Positions 39,665-49,122 are shown, counted from the stretch's first letter. The stretch is 64,000 nucleotides of DNA from an uncultured bacterium (GCA_903916675.1 CAIWXQ010000041.1:1-64000), one strand, 5' to 3'. A program made the numbers and translations. The notes: a model not told the origin generated them from the letters alone.

Positions 39665-41620
39665 ATGGACAACCAAACAGAACGCCTGACAATCCTGGTG
39701 GCGGACGACAACCGCTTCGGCCGGCGCACCATCTGCCAGCTCCTGATAGATGCGGGATTCCAGACCGCGGAGGCGGCTTCTGGCGCGGAAGCCATCAAGA
39801 TTCTCAACGCGCGCGACGACATCCGCCTCCTGACGCTGGACGTGGAGATGCCGGAGATGGACGGTTTTGCCACGCTGGCCGAGCTTCGCGCGCCGCGGCA
39901 GGCGGGCGCGACACGGACCGGCGAACTGCCGGTGATTCTGGTGACAGCCCACGACACCTACCAGAACCGCTGCCGGGGATTTGAGCTCGGCGCCACGGAT
40001 TTTGTCACCAAGGAGAAAGTCTCCGAGCAGTTGGTGCTCACGGCCCGTGCGATCCTGACGCCCCGCACGATGTTTGGCGAGCTGACCGTGCTCGTAGCGG
40101 AGGATAGCCTCACGGCACGGCACGCCATTGTCTCCAGCGTCCGTCAGCTCGGCGTGCGCGTGTTTGCGGTCCCGGACGGACAGGAGGCCTTCGAGATCCT
40201 GCGCGCCGGCTCGCCGGCTGTGGACCTGGTCCTGACGGACATGCACATGCCGCGCATGAACGGCGCGGACCTCTGCCGGCGCGCGCGCTTCGAGCTGGGG
40301 ATGAAGGAGTTGCCGATCATCGTGCTCAGCGGCACCACCGAGCATGAGGCCAAGCTCTCCCTCTTCCAGGCTGGCGCCACCGACTATCTCGAAAAACCGT
40401 TCCTCAAGGAGGAGCTTGCTGCGCGGTTGCACGTGCACCTGCTGCGGCTGTTGCAGGGCCGGCAGATCTACGCCAACCTCCAGAAGCTCCGCGAGTTGGA
40501 CAAGCTCAAGGACCAGTTCCTGGCGGTCTGCTCACACGACCTGCGCTCGCCGCTGACCGGCATCCTCGGTTATGCCGAACTGCTTGCGGGTGATGCGAAG
40601 CTGTCCATTGAGCAACGCGACATGGCTCGCGAGATCCGCCTGTCGGGCGAATTCCTGCTCGAACTGATCAACGACCTGCTCGATCTCAGTCGCGTGCAGG
40701 CGCAGAAGGAGAGCCTCTCTCTGGAGACACTCGACCCGGCGGAAATCCTGCGGCAGATCGCCGGCAATTTTCGCCCCGTGGCCGCCGGCAAGGGGGTCGC
40801 TCTCAAACTGGCGGTAGAGACGCCTTCCGGCATACAGGTGCAGGCCAACCGCCGCGCGCTGCCGCGGATCTTCGCCAACCTGCTTTCGAATGCCATCAAG
40901 TTCACGCCCGCCGGCGGGCACGTTTCGCTGCGGATGTGTCCGGCGGCTGCTGGTCGCCAGGTGGCCATCTCCTTTGCCGACACCGGCATTGGCATCCCGG
41001 AGCGCATGATCGCACACCTCTTCTCGCGCTACTCCAAGACCTCACGCGACGGCACGGCGGGCGAGAAGGGGACCGGTATGGGGCTGATGATCACCCGCGA
41101 ACTGGTCGAGTCGCACGGTGGTCAATTAACCGTGCAGAGCCGGGAAGGAGAGGGGACCACCTTCACGGTGTTGCTGGAGGTTTGTGCCGCGTCTGCTGGC
41201 TCGGGCCAGTCCGCGCCAACCGCCAGTCGCCCGGCGGCACTGCGAATCCTGCTGGCCGAGGATCAGGCAGTGAACGCCAAGCTCATGCGCATCCTGCTCG
41301 AAAAGCGGGGGCATGTCTGCCGGGTGGCGGCCAACGGGCGCGAGGCGGTCGACCTGTGTTGCGCGCCGGGGCTGGAGAGATTCGACCTGGCGCTCATGGA
41401 CATCGAGATGCCCTTGCTGGATGGTCGCCAGGCGCTGGCGGCCATCCGTGCGCACGAAGGCCGTACAAACCGGCCGCGTCTGCCGGTCGTGGCGATCACC
41501 GCGCACGCCGGCGGGAAGGAACTGGCAGACCTGCGTGCCGCCGGCTTCGACGACGTGCTGCTCAAGCCGGTGGAGACCACCACGCTGGAGGAGATCCTGC
41601 GGCGATTCTCGGCCGGCTGA
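39665..41620 (+). CDS. Hybrid response regulator/histidine kinase (REC-REC-HisKA-HATPase-REC)
   Basis: TILVADDNRFGRRTI; VLVAEDSLTARHAIV; CSHDLRSPLTGILGYAELL; GTGMGLMITRELVESHGG; ILLAEDQAVNAKLM. Confidence 0.9.
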   Translation: MDNQTERLTILVADDNRFGRRTICQLLIDAGFQTAEAASGAEAIKILNARDDIRLLTLDVEMPEMDGFATLAELRAPRQAGATRTGELPVILVTAHDTYQNRCRGFELGATDFVTKEKVSEQLVLTARAILTPRTMFGELTVLVAEDSLTARHAIVSSVRQLGVRVFAVPDGQEAFEILRAGSPAVDLVLTDMHMPRMNGADLCRRARFELGMKELPIIVLSGTTEHEAKLSLFQAGATDYLEKPFLKEELAARLHVHLLRLLQGRQIYANLQKLRELDKLKDQFLAVCSHDLRSPLTGILGYAELLAGDAKLSIEQRDMAREIRLSGEFLLELINDLLDLSRVQAQKESLSLETLDPAEILRQIAGNFRPVAAGKGVALKLAVETPSGIQVQANRRALPRIFANLLSNAIKFTPAGGHVSLRMCPAAAGRQVAISFADTGIGIPERMIAHLFSRYSKTSRDGTAGEKGTGMGLMITRELVESHGGQLTVQSREGEGTTFTVLLEVCAASAGSGQSAPTASRPAALRILLAEDQAVNAKLMRILLEKRGHVCRVAANGREAVDLCCAPGLERFDLALMDIEMPLLDGRQALAAIRAHEGRTNRPRLPVVAITAHAGGKELADLRAAGFDDVLLKPVETTTLEEILRRFSAG

Positions 41621-41637
41621 GACCGGCACAGGGCCGG

Positions 41638-42138
41638 TCAATTGGCCCGCGTGCTGCCACTGGACTGCCCAACGTCTTGCCGCTGCTGATGCCGCGCCCG
41701 GCGCGCTTCAATCATCTGTGCCAGTTCGGCCTGTGTCAGCCCCTTGCCATCGGCGGAGAATCTCTTGATCTGCCGCTGCGCCACCAGTTCGGCCGGCGGT
41801 GGCGTGCGATGGTGCGACGCGGCTGCTGCGGGGGCGCCGGCGGAGGCTGTTGCATTGCTGGAAACGCCGTCGTTGTGCCCGTGAAGACGATGAGCCCGCA
41901 GGAATTCGATCGCCTGCGTCAATTCCGCCTGATCCAGTTCGCCGTCCTTGTTCGCGTCGAATTTCTCCAGCAGCCGCTGCGCCAGTTGCGACGGATCGAG
42001 GTCGCGGTGCGGGTGCTTTGCGCCGGGAGCGCCGGTGTTGCCGACTCCGGCGGAAGAGGGCGGCTGCTGTGCGATGGCTGTCAGGCCGATGGCCAGCAGG
42101 CTGATGGTCAGGCAGGTTGCGGCTGTTCGTGCGTGCAT
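41638..42138 (-). CDS. Secreted EF-hand domain protein (paralog 1)
   Basis: Signal peptide; LLEKFDANKDGELDQAELTQAIEFLRAHR EF-hand loop; similar to neighbour. Confidence 0.75.
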   Translation of the reverse strand: MHARTAATCLTISLLAIGLTAIAQQPPSSAGVGNTGAPGAKHPHRDLDPSQLAQRLLEKFDANKDGELDQAELTQAIEFLRAHRLHGHNDGVSSNATASAGAPAAAASHHRTPPPAELVAQRQIKRFSADGKGLTQAELAQMIEARRARHQQRQDVGQSSGSTRAN

Positions 42139-42220
42139 TGGTTTCCCCAGCAAAATTCGACGTGCAAGAGGCGTGCGGTTGCAGCAGAAAACGGTTGCGG
42201 CGCAGGTTAATTGTGGCAGA

Positions 42221-42256
42221 AACAAATAAGGCGGCGGATGCCCGGCACCCGCCGCC
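42221..42256 (-). terminator. Rho-independent terminator of EF-hand paralog 2
   Basis: GGCGGCGG-ATGCCCGGCAC-CCGCCGCC with TTATTTGTTT on the minus-strand 3' side. Confidence 0.75.
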
Positions 42257-42281
42257 ACGGACGCTCTCCGCCGTGCGAAGA

Positions 42282-42803
42282 TCAGTTGGCAGGGGCGGGC
42301 GACGGCGTGCCACTGGCTGGGCCGCCTCCCTTGCGCTCCTCGTGGTTCTCGCGGCGCTCCTCGAGCGCCTTGGCCAGCTCGGCCACGGTCAGCCCCTTGC
42401 CGTCAGCGGCGCACTTCGCAATCATCTGCTGCGCGACCTGCGCAGCCGGCGGCGGTGCATGGCGCGGCGGCGCACCAGTCGCCTCGCCGGAAGACGCCCG
42501 GCCCACGGCGTTGCTGGCTACGCCACCAGCGCCACCACGCCCTTCGCGGCGATGCTCGCGCAGGAACTCGAGCGCCTGCGTCAGCTCCGCCACATCGAGC
42601 TTGCTGTCCTTGTTTGCGTCGAACTTCTCCATCAGGCGCTGCGCGTGTTGCTCGGGGTTGGCGGGTGGGTGCGGGCGCTGGGCAGCGGGCGCGCCGCCGC
42701 CGGTGTTCCCGGTGCCGGGGGCAGGGGGCTGTTGTGCATTGGCAGTTAGACCGACGGCCAGCGCGCCGATCGCCAGCCAGGCTACGGTTGTGCGTGTTTT
42801 CAT
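42282..42803 (-). CDS. Secreted EF-hand domain protein (paralog 2)
   Basis: Signal peptide MKTRTTVAWLAIGALAVGLTANAQ; LMEKFDANKDSKLDVAELTQALEFLREHR. Confidence 0.75.
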   Translation of the reverse strand: MKTRTTVAWLAIGALAVGLTANAQQPPAPGTGNTGGGAPAAQRPHPPANPEQHAQRLMEKFDANKDSKLDVAELTQALEFLREHRREGRGGAGGVASNAVGRASSGEATGAPPRHAPPPAAQVAQQMIAKCAADGKGLTVAELAKALEERRENHEERKGGGPASGTPSPAPAN

Positions 42804-42892
42804 GAGACAATCTCCTGTTGGCGTGCCCGGCATGGGCACGTGTGATTTCTATGTCAGAGAACGCCGGAGGCGCGGATTTATTGTGCCCGGAA

Positions 42893-42930
42893 AAGAAAAG
42901 GGGCGGTAGGCGCATGACGCCCGCCGCCCC
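42893..42930 (-). terminator. Rho-independent terminator of glnN
   Basis: GGGGCGG...CCGCCCC stem followed on minus strand by TTTTCTTTT. Confidence 0.8.
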
Positions 42931-42949
42931 GTACGGCCCATCCGTGGGG

Positions 42950-45043
42950 TTACATCAGGAACAGCATTTCGGCGTACGAGGGGAGCGGCCACAGGTTGGC
43001 TGGCACCATGTTCTCGAGACCGTCCGCCGCCGTGCGCAGCGCGAGCATGGCTGCGAGCGTGGCGTCGGAATCGTGCGCATGCAAAGCCTTTTCCAGGGTG
43101 GCGGCCGCGTCGCTCGCCGCTTCGGCCAGGGAGGCAGCCTCCTTGACAGCGGCGGGGATGCCGGCTGTCGCACCCTTGGGCAGGGCGGCTTGCGCAGTGC
43201 CAAGTTCCGCCAGGTAGCGGTAGGCAGCCGGCAGGACCATCGTGCGGGCCATGCGCAGTGCGCAGAACCCCTCGAGCGTAACGGTCTGGTGGTATGCGTG
43301 CAGGTAGACTTCGTAGCGCGACTTGGTCTCGCGGGCGCTGAACACACCGTACTTCTCGAAGAGCGCGACGGTCTTCCTGTCCTGCAGGACTGCCAGGGCA
43401 TCCGGCGTCTTGACGAGGTTCGGCAGGCCGCGCTTGGCCGCCTCGGCCTTCCACTCGTCGGTGTAGTTGTCGCCGTCGAAGAGGATGCGCTTGTGCTTGC
43501 GGATGATCCCCTGCAGCACGCCCTGCAGCACGGTGTTCATGTCTTTCTTGCCGGCGGCCATCTTGGCCTCGATCTCGGTGCAGAGCTCGTCGATGGCCCA
43601 AGCCGTAATGGTGTTGAGGACCACGTTGGCGCCGGCGCAGCTCTGGCTGGAGCCGACGGCGCGGAACTCGAACTTGTTGCCCGTGAAGGCCATGGGTGAG
43701 GTGCGGTTGCGATCCGTGGCGTCGCGCGGCAGCTTGGGCAGCGTGGATGCGCCGATCTCGATCAGTCCGGCGGCCTTGGAACTCTTGGCACCGCCCTTCT
43801 CGACCTGCTGGATGATGTCCGTGAGCTGCTCGCCCAGGAAGATCGAGATGATGGCGGGCGGAGCCTCGTTGGCGCCGAGGCGGTGGTCGTTACCGGCCGT
43901 GGCCACGGCGGCACGCAGGAGCGCGGCATGGGTGTCGACGGCTTTCATGACCACGCAGAGCATGGTCAGGAACTTGGCATTATCGTGCGGAGTGTTGCCG
44001 GGCGAGAGCCAGTTCTTGCCGTCACTGCCGGCGACGGACCAGTTGTTGTGCTTGCCCGAGCCGTTGACGCCCGCGAAGGGCTTCTCGTGCAGCAGGCAGA
44101 CCAGGCCGTAGCGCTCGGCGACTTCCTGCAGGACGTGCATGGTGACCACGTTGTGGTCCACGGCGAGGTTCTGTTCCTCGAAGATCGGGGCGATCTCGAA
44201 CTGCGCCGGACTTACCTCGTTGTGCTGCGTGCGGGCCGGCACGCCGAGCTTCCAGAGCTCGAGGTTCACCTCGTCCATGAACGCCATGATGCGGGGCTTG
44301 ATGTGCCCGAAATAGTGGTCTTCCATCTGCTGGTGGCGGGCCGGACGGCTGCCGAAGAGCGTGCGGCCGGTCTGCAGCAGGTCGAGGCGCTTCTCGTAGA
44401 ACTTGCGGTCGATCAGAAAATACTCCTGCTCGGGGCCGAGCGTGGCAAAGGGGCGGGTGGTCGCCTTGATGCCGAACAGCTTGCCCAGACGCGTGATCTG
44501 CTTGGCCAGCGCATGCTGCGAGCGGATCAGGCCGGTCTTTTTGTCCAGCGCGTCACCGTGCCAGCCGCAGAAGACTGTCGGGATGCAGAGCACCGTGCCG
44601 CCCTTTGGATTTTCACGCACGAACGCGGGGCTGGTGGGGTCCCAGGCCGTGTAGCCGCGGGCCTCAAAGGTGGCGCGCAGGCCGCCGGACGGGAAGCTGG
44701 AGGCGTCCGGTTCGCCCTGGATCAATTCCTTGCCAGAGAAGGTTGCCACAGCTCCGCCTTCGCGGTCTGGCATGAGGAACGCTTCGTGTTTCTCGGCGGT
44801 GACGCCGGTCAGCGGTTGGAACAGGTGGGTGAAGTGCGTGGCGCCCTTCTCCAGTGACCAGGTCTTCATCGCCTCCGCAACCTCGTCCGCGATCGAATGG
44901 TCCAGCGCCTCTCCCTTTACGATGGTCGAGACCAGTTTCTGGTACGCGTTTTCGGAGAGGTAATTGCGCATCGTCTTCAGGCTGAAGACGTTTTCGCCGA
45001 ATCGATCGAGCTTGGATGTGCCGCAGGTGCAGGTTTTGCTCAT
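42950..45043 (-). CDS. glnN: Type III glutamine synthetase
   Basis: LGPEQEYFLIDRKFYEKRLDLLQTGRTLFG; EKPFAGVNGSGKHNNWS; NRTSPMAFTGNKFEFRAVGSSQSCAGANVVLNT; start MSKTCTCGTSKLDRFGENVFS. Confidence 0.95.
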   Translation of the reverse strand: MSKTCTCGTSKLDRFGENVFSLKTMRNYLSENAYQKLVSTIVKGEALDHSIADEVAEAMKTWSLEKGATHFTHLFQPLTGVTAEKHEAFLMPDREGGAVATFSGKELIQGEPDASSFPSGGLRATFEARGYTAWDPTSPAFVRENPKGGTVLCIPTVFCGWHGDALDKKTGLIRSQHALAKQITRLGKLFGIKATTRPFATLGPEQEYFLIDRKFYEKRLDLLQTGRTLFGSRPARHQQMEDHYFGHIKPRIMAFMDEVNLELWKLGVPARTQHNEVSPAQFEIAPIFEEQNLAVDHNVVTMHVLQEVAERYGLVCLLHEKPFAGVNGSGKHNNWSVAGSDGKNWLSPGNTPHDNAKFLTMLCVVMKAVDTHAALLRAAVATAGNDHRLGANEAPPAIISIFLGEQLTDIIQQVEKGGAKSSKAAGLIEIGASTLPKLPRDATDRNRTSPMAFTGNKFEFRAVGSSQSCAGANVVLNTITAWAIDELCTEIEAKMAAGKKDMNTVLQGVLQGIIRKHKRILFDGDNYTDEWKAEAAKRGLPNLVKTPDALAVLQDRKTVALFEKYGVFSARETKSRYEVYLHAYHQTVTLEGFCALRMARTMVLPAAYRYLAELGTAQAALPKGATAGIPAAVKEAASLAEAASDAAATLEKALHAHDSDATLAAMLALRTAADGLENMVPANLWPLPSYAEMLFLM

Positions 45044-45438
45044 TGCTTTGCTTCCTTTATTTCCGACATGGGTAAAACAAGCTGTTCTCAATACAAAATA
45101 AACCGATGCCAAAGCATAGCAGCATTTATGCCAAGGTGCGATAGCAACATGTTATGGGCAAAACACGGAGGTGCTGGAAGCTTGCGAGCACATTTGTGTT
45201 GTTTGCAGCATTGTTGCGGCACAAAAATGTATTCTGTCTTCCTTGTGCGTCGCCACCGAATCGCCGTTGTTTCTGTGTCTGAATATCGGCAACCGCTGGG
45301 GTAGTTTTCGGCTGTATTCGATATCTGAATACTTGCTCATTCGCGCGTCAGGCAGTCCTGCCAGGCCAATTCCAGGCTTTTGGTTTTCCGGGACAGCCGA
45401 TACTATGGCGTCGCCAATGGCAGGTGTCCGGTCACCTT

Positions 45439-45528
45439 GCCCGAGTGGCGAAATGGCAGACGCATCGGACTTAAAATCCGTAGCCGGGTTACTCCGGCGT
45501 GTGGGTTCGACTCCCACCTCGGGCACCA
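45439..45528 (+). tRNA. tRNA-Leu (anticodon TAA)
   Basis: GCCCGAGTGGCGAAATGGCAGACGC...TCGGACTTAAAATCCGT... long variable arm ...GGGTTCGACTCCCACCTCGGGCACCA. Confidence 0.95.
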
Positions 45529-45632
45529 GAAATAGCCTAAACATTTGGAGTCATCGCCATTGTACAGCTCGGCGTTCGATATTCTGTGGTCGTCGTCCAT
45601 ACGCCAATACGCCCACACAGTCCACGCTGGCC

Positions 45633-45974
45633 TCACCCGATGGCAGCATTTCCCTGCTCGTCGGTGCGGATGCGCTGCACATGGTCGAGATCCAGGACAA
45701 AAATCTTGCCGTCGCCGATCCGGCCGGTCTGCGCGCCCTGCATGATGGCATCGATCGCCGGCTGCACAAATTCTTCGTTGACCGCAATCTCCAGCTTGAT
45801 CTTCTTCAGCAGGCTGCCGGCCTCCTTGTGGCTGCGGTAGATCTCGGCGACTCCCTTCTGGCGTCCGCGTCCAAGCACCTGCGACACGGTTACGAGATGA
45901 ATCTCCTTCTCGGTCAGGCGGTCCATGACCTGGTCGAGACGATCAGGCTGGATGATGGCGATGATGTACTTCAT
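45633..45974 (-). CDS. Nitrogen regulatory PII-family protein
   Basis: MKYIIAIIQPDRLDQVMDRL; GRGRQKGVAEIYR; AQTGRIGDGKIFVLDLDHVQRIRTDEQGNAAI. Confidence 0.94.
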   Translation of the reverse strand: MKYIIAIIQPDRLDQVMDRLTEKEIHLVTVSQVLGRGRQKGVAEIYRSHKEAGSLLKKIKLEIAVNEEFVQPAIDAIMQGAQTGRIGDGKIFVLDLDHVQRIRTDEQGNAAIG

Positions 45975-46081
45975 GGGGACTCCCGGTCAATGTGAGAGAG
46001 GGCAGGGCTCAGGAGAACACGGTTTGCCCGTCGTTGACCCGCAGTCCTTCCGAATCCGAACCCTCCCCAAAACTCTACCCA

Positions 46082-47446
46082 CTAATCGATAACAGTGTAC
46101 CCGGACTCGCGGTGCTGCGTCAGATCCAACCCCAGGTTTTCCTCGTCGGTCGTCACGCGCAGGCCGACGATATGATCCACCAGTTGGAAGAGGAGCCACG
46201 ACGCAACGAATGCAAAGACAGCCACCAGCGCGGACGCCTTGATCTGCACCAGGAACTGCGCGGCATGCCCATAAAAGAGGCCGTTGACGCCAGCGCCGGG
46301 ATTGGCCGCCTGCGTGGCCCACAGACCCACGGCCACTGACCCCCAGATGCCTCCCACGCCATGCACGCCAAAGGCGTCGAGCGAGTCGTCGTAGTTCAGC
46401 TTGGCCTTGAGCGCCGTGACCGAGAGCCAGCAGACCACGCCAGCTCCGATGCCGATCCAGATCGCGCCGGAGATCTCAACGTACCCGGACGCCGGCGTCA
46501 CAGCCGCCAGCCCCGCCACCGCGCCGGTGATCATCCCCAGCGTGGTGGGCTTGCCGAATTTCAGCCAGTCCAGCAGGCACCACACGAGCCCGGCCACGGC
46601 CCCTGCGGCATGTGTGTTCATAAACGCGGTCACAGCCAGCACGTTTGCGCCCAGCGAACTGCCGGCGTTGAAGCCATACCAGCCGAACCAGAGCAACGCC
46701 GCGCCCAGCACCGCCACCGGCAGGTTGTGCGGAGGCGAGATCTGGTGCGGAAAACCGCGGCGTTTTCCCATGACCAGCACAGCAGCAAGCGCCGCCATGC
46801 CGGCATTGATGTGCACCACGATGCCGCCCGCAAAGTCCACCGCGCCCATTCCCCCCTGCGTGCCGAGAAAGCCGCCCACGCCCCAGACCCAGTGCGCCAC
46901 AGGCGCGTACACTAGCAGCGACCAGAGCAGGCTGAACAGGCAGAAGGCCGAGAACCTCATCCGCTCGGCAAATGCGCCGCAGATCAGGGCCGGCGTGATC
47001 ACGGCAAACATCATCTGGTAGATGGCAAACAAACGGTGCGGAATGTGCGGCGCATACGGCCCTGGCGCCATGCCCACGCCCGCGAGGCCCATCCAGTCCA
47101 GATTGCCGATCACGCCGCCAATGTCAGGGCCGAAGGCCAGGCTGTAGCCGCAGAAAATCCACTGCAGGCTCACCAGGCAGAGGATCATGAAACACTGCAT
47201 CACGATCGAAAGAATGTTCTTTTTGCGCACCAGGCCGCCATAGAAGAACGCCAGGCCCGGCGTCATCAGCATCACCAGTGCGGAAGCCACCAGCATCCAG
47301 GCGATGTCACCGGAATCAAGCGCCGACGCGGGTGGACTTGTCACAGGTGCCGTAGTTTCTGCCGCGCCGGCCGGCAGCGCCAATCCAGCTGCCACCAGAA
47401 ACCCCGCCAGCAGCCAACCCCTGCCACGCGTCCTTGCGTACATCAT
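46082..47446 (-). CDS. amt: Ammonium transporter
   Basis: LVASALVMLMTPGLAFFYGGLVRKKN; LDAFGVHGVGGIWGS; about 11 TM; signal-like N-terminus. Confidence 0.95.
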   Translation of the reverse strand: MMYARTRGRGWLLAGFLVAAGLALPAGAAETTAPVTSPPASALDSGDIAWMLVASALVMLMTPGLAFFYGGLVRKKNILSIVMQCFMILCLVSLQWIFCGYSLAFGPDIGGVIGNLDWMGLAGVGMAPGPYAPHIPHRLFAIYQMMFAVITPALICGAFAERMRFSAFCLFSLLWSLLVYAPVAHWVWGVGGFLGTQGGMGAVDFAGGIVVHINAGMAALAAVLVMGKRRGFPHQISPPHNLPVAVLGAALLWFGWYGFNAGSSLGANVLAVTAFMNTHAAGAVAGLVWCLLDWLKFGKPTTLGMITGAVAGLAAVTPASGYVEISGAIWIGIGAGVVCWLSVTALKAKLNYDDSLDAFGVHGVGGIWGSVAVGLWATQAANPGAGVNGLFYGHAAQFLVQIKASALVAVFAFVASWLLFQLVDHIVGLRVTTDEENLGLDLTQHRESGYTVID

Positions 47447-47708
47447 ATTTTTCTCCAGGCAATTACAATACTGTCTACCCAACTAAGCGAAAACGTCTGC
47501 GTACAGGTTTGGTATTATACGCAGTTGCCGTGCCAGACTCGTCGTGCTTCGGCGCACTCCGACTTTAGAAGCCGGATAATCTGCATATATATGTGGAATT
47601 TGCGCTGTTATTAATTGCATGTGGGCAACCACCCCTTTGCTTTGCGTGGCAAGCCGGACATTCGCGCGCGACAAAATTGTAGTGCGGCCCGCTGTCCGAA
47701 ACAAATAA

Positions 47709-47840
47709 TCGGTTGTCGGGGAAGCAACTTTCTCCGAACCGTCCGCGGACGCCTCGGCGACCGGAACGTTTGTCCTGTCTAACGCGACAGCCACGCTCGT
47801 CATTACCAACGGTCGCATCATCTCGCTGACGCAACCCTGA
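47709..47840 (+). pseudogene. Start-less ORF remnant (C-terminal tail of a secreted protein)
   Basis: In-frame tail ...GEATFSEPSADASATGTFVLSNATATLVITNGRIISLTQP* directly after an in-frame TAA, no start codon; ends 2 nt before the next ATG. Confidence 0.4.
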
Positions 47841-47842
47841 TT

Positions 47843-48694
47843 ATGAAACTGATTGTCAGTCTGCTTGTTGCTGTGGCAGCCGCTGTCCACGCCGCCAATG
47901 TCAACACCATTGACGCTGGTGGTCAGCGCGCGACGAGCGCCAGTTACGTCAATGACGGCAGCGTTGGCAACATCAGCGGTATCTCCGGGACCGGGGCGCA
48001 AGTCGCCCGCCACGGGTATCCCGGCCAGCTCACCGAAGTGGTCAGTCTGACCGTAACCAGCACGCCGTCTTCCGTCAGCGAATGCAGCACCAGCCAGATC
48101 ACCGGCACGGTAACGATGGATGACGCGACAATCACTGAACTGGCAGGCAGCGACATCGCGTGGGGCGCAGTCACGTACCCGGTTCTGTCGCTCGACAGCA
48201 ACGGCGTGCTGACAGCAGCCTATGTCTATGGGGTCGCCACCGGTATGGTCAATGGTGTCTGTCTTGGCATGGCCGGCAGCACGAGCGTGCAAGTCATCGG
48301 CCCCTATGCCAGTTCCAGTATTCCCGGCGCGTGGTTCCTGCAATACTTCGGCGCTCCGCCCAATCCGCTTGCAGCCCCGACCGCCGATGCCACTGGCACC
48401 GGGCAGAATAATTTATTCAAGTACGTAACCGGTTTAAACCCGACGAATGCCGTATCGCGATTTGTGTTGAAGATCGCCAGCGTGCCGGGCCAGCCCGGAC
48501 AGCAGCGGTTGATCTTCAGTCCACGCCTGTCGGACCGGACATACACGGTGGAATACGTGACCAATCTGGTGAACGGCGCATTCGCAAACCTGACGCTCAC
48601 CAGCACGAGCGACAATGGCCTTGAGCGCACGGTCACCGATCTAAACGGAACGGCCTCGGCAAAGTTCTATCGCATGAAGATCGCGTATCCGTAG
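47843..48694 (+). CDS. Secreted protein of a PVC/Kiritimatiellota-type family
   Basis: Signal peptide; YVNDGSVGNISGISG...HGYPGQLTEV; GTGQNNLFKYVTGLNPTNAVSRF; FSPRLSDRTYTVEYVTNL. Confidence 0.75.
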   Translation: MKLIVSLLVAVAAAVHAANVNTIDAGGQRATSASYVNDGSVGNISGISGTGAQVARHGYPGQLTEVVSLTVTSTPSSVSECSTSQITGTVTMDDATITELAGSDIAWGAVTYPVLSLDSNGVLTAAYVYGVATGMVNGVCLGMAGSTSVQVIGPYASSSIPGAWFLQYFGAPPNPLAAPTADATGTGQNNLFKYVTGLNPTNAVSRFVLKIASVPGQPGQQRLIFSPRLSDRTYTVEYVTNLVNGAFANLTLTSTSDNGLERTVTDLNGTASAKFYRMKIAYP

Positions 48695-48940
48695 CACCAA
48701 CCGCACTATAGATAGTTGTAAAAGTAGGTAACTGTCGCCGACTACCGCATCGGGGTCGGCATCGGAATCGGGGTCGACAACTTGTGCGGAATCCGCGGAT
48801 CTGGCGGCGCGAACAACCGCTTTTCGATACCGATACCGACAGCGACCCCGACTTCGACGAGATGCGGACAGTGTCGGAAGACAAGAAAACCGCGTGACTC
48901 ATTTTTGCAAGGTTCATTAGGGGCACTCCCTAAGCATCCC

Positions 48941-49122
48941 CTCTGTGTCCTTACGCGGCTGTGGACACAGAGAGCACAGAGTTGGACAAAGCACACAGAG
49001 TGGTGTTGTGGAGTATGAGCCGAAATGTCACGCACCGTGTAACATCCAGAAACCGCACCAGGGAGCGCATCCCCAAGCAGCCCCCTCTGTGTGCTCAGAT
49101 ATTCTCTGTGGCCTCTGTGTCC
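48941..49122. repeat. Intergenic cluster of CTCTGTGTCC / GGACACAGAG units in both orientations
   Basis: CTCTGTGTCC at 48941 and 49113; GGACACAGAG at 48963; GCACACAGAG at 48991 with its exact complement CTCTGTGTGC at 49085. Confidence 0.8.
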
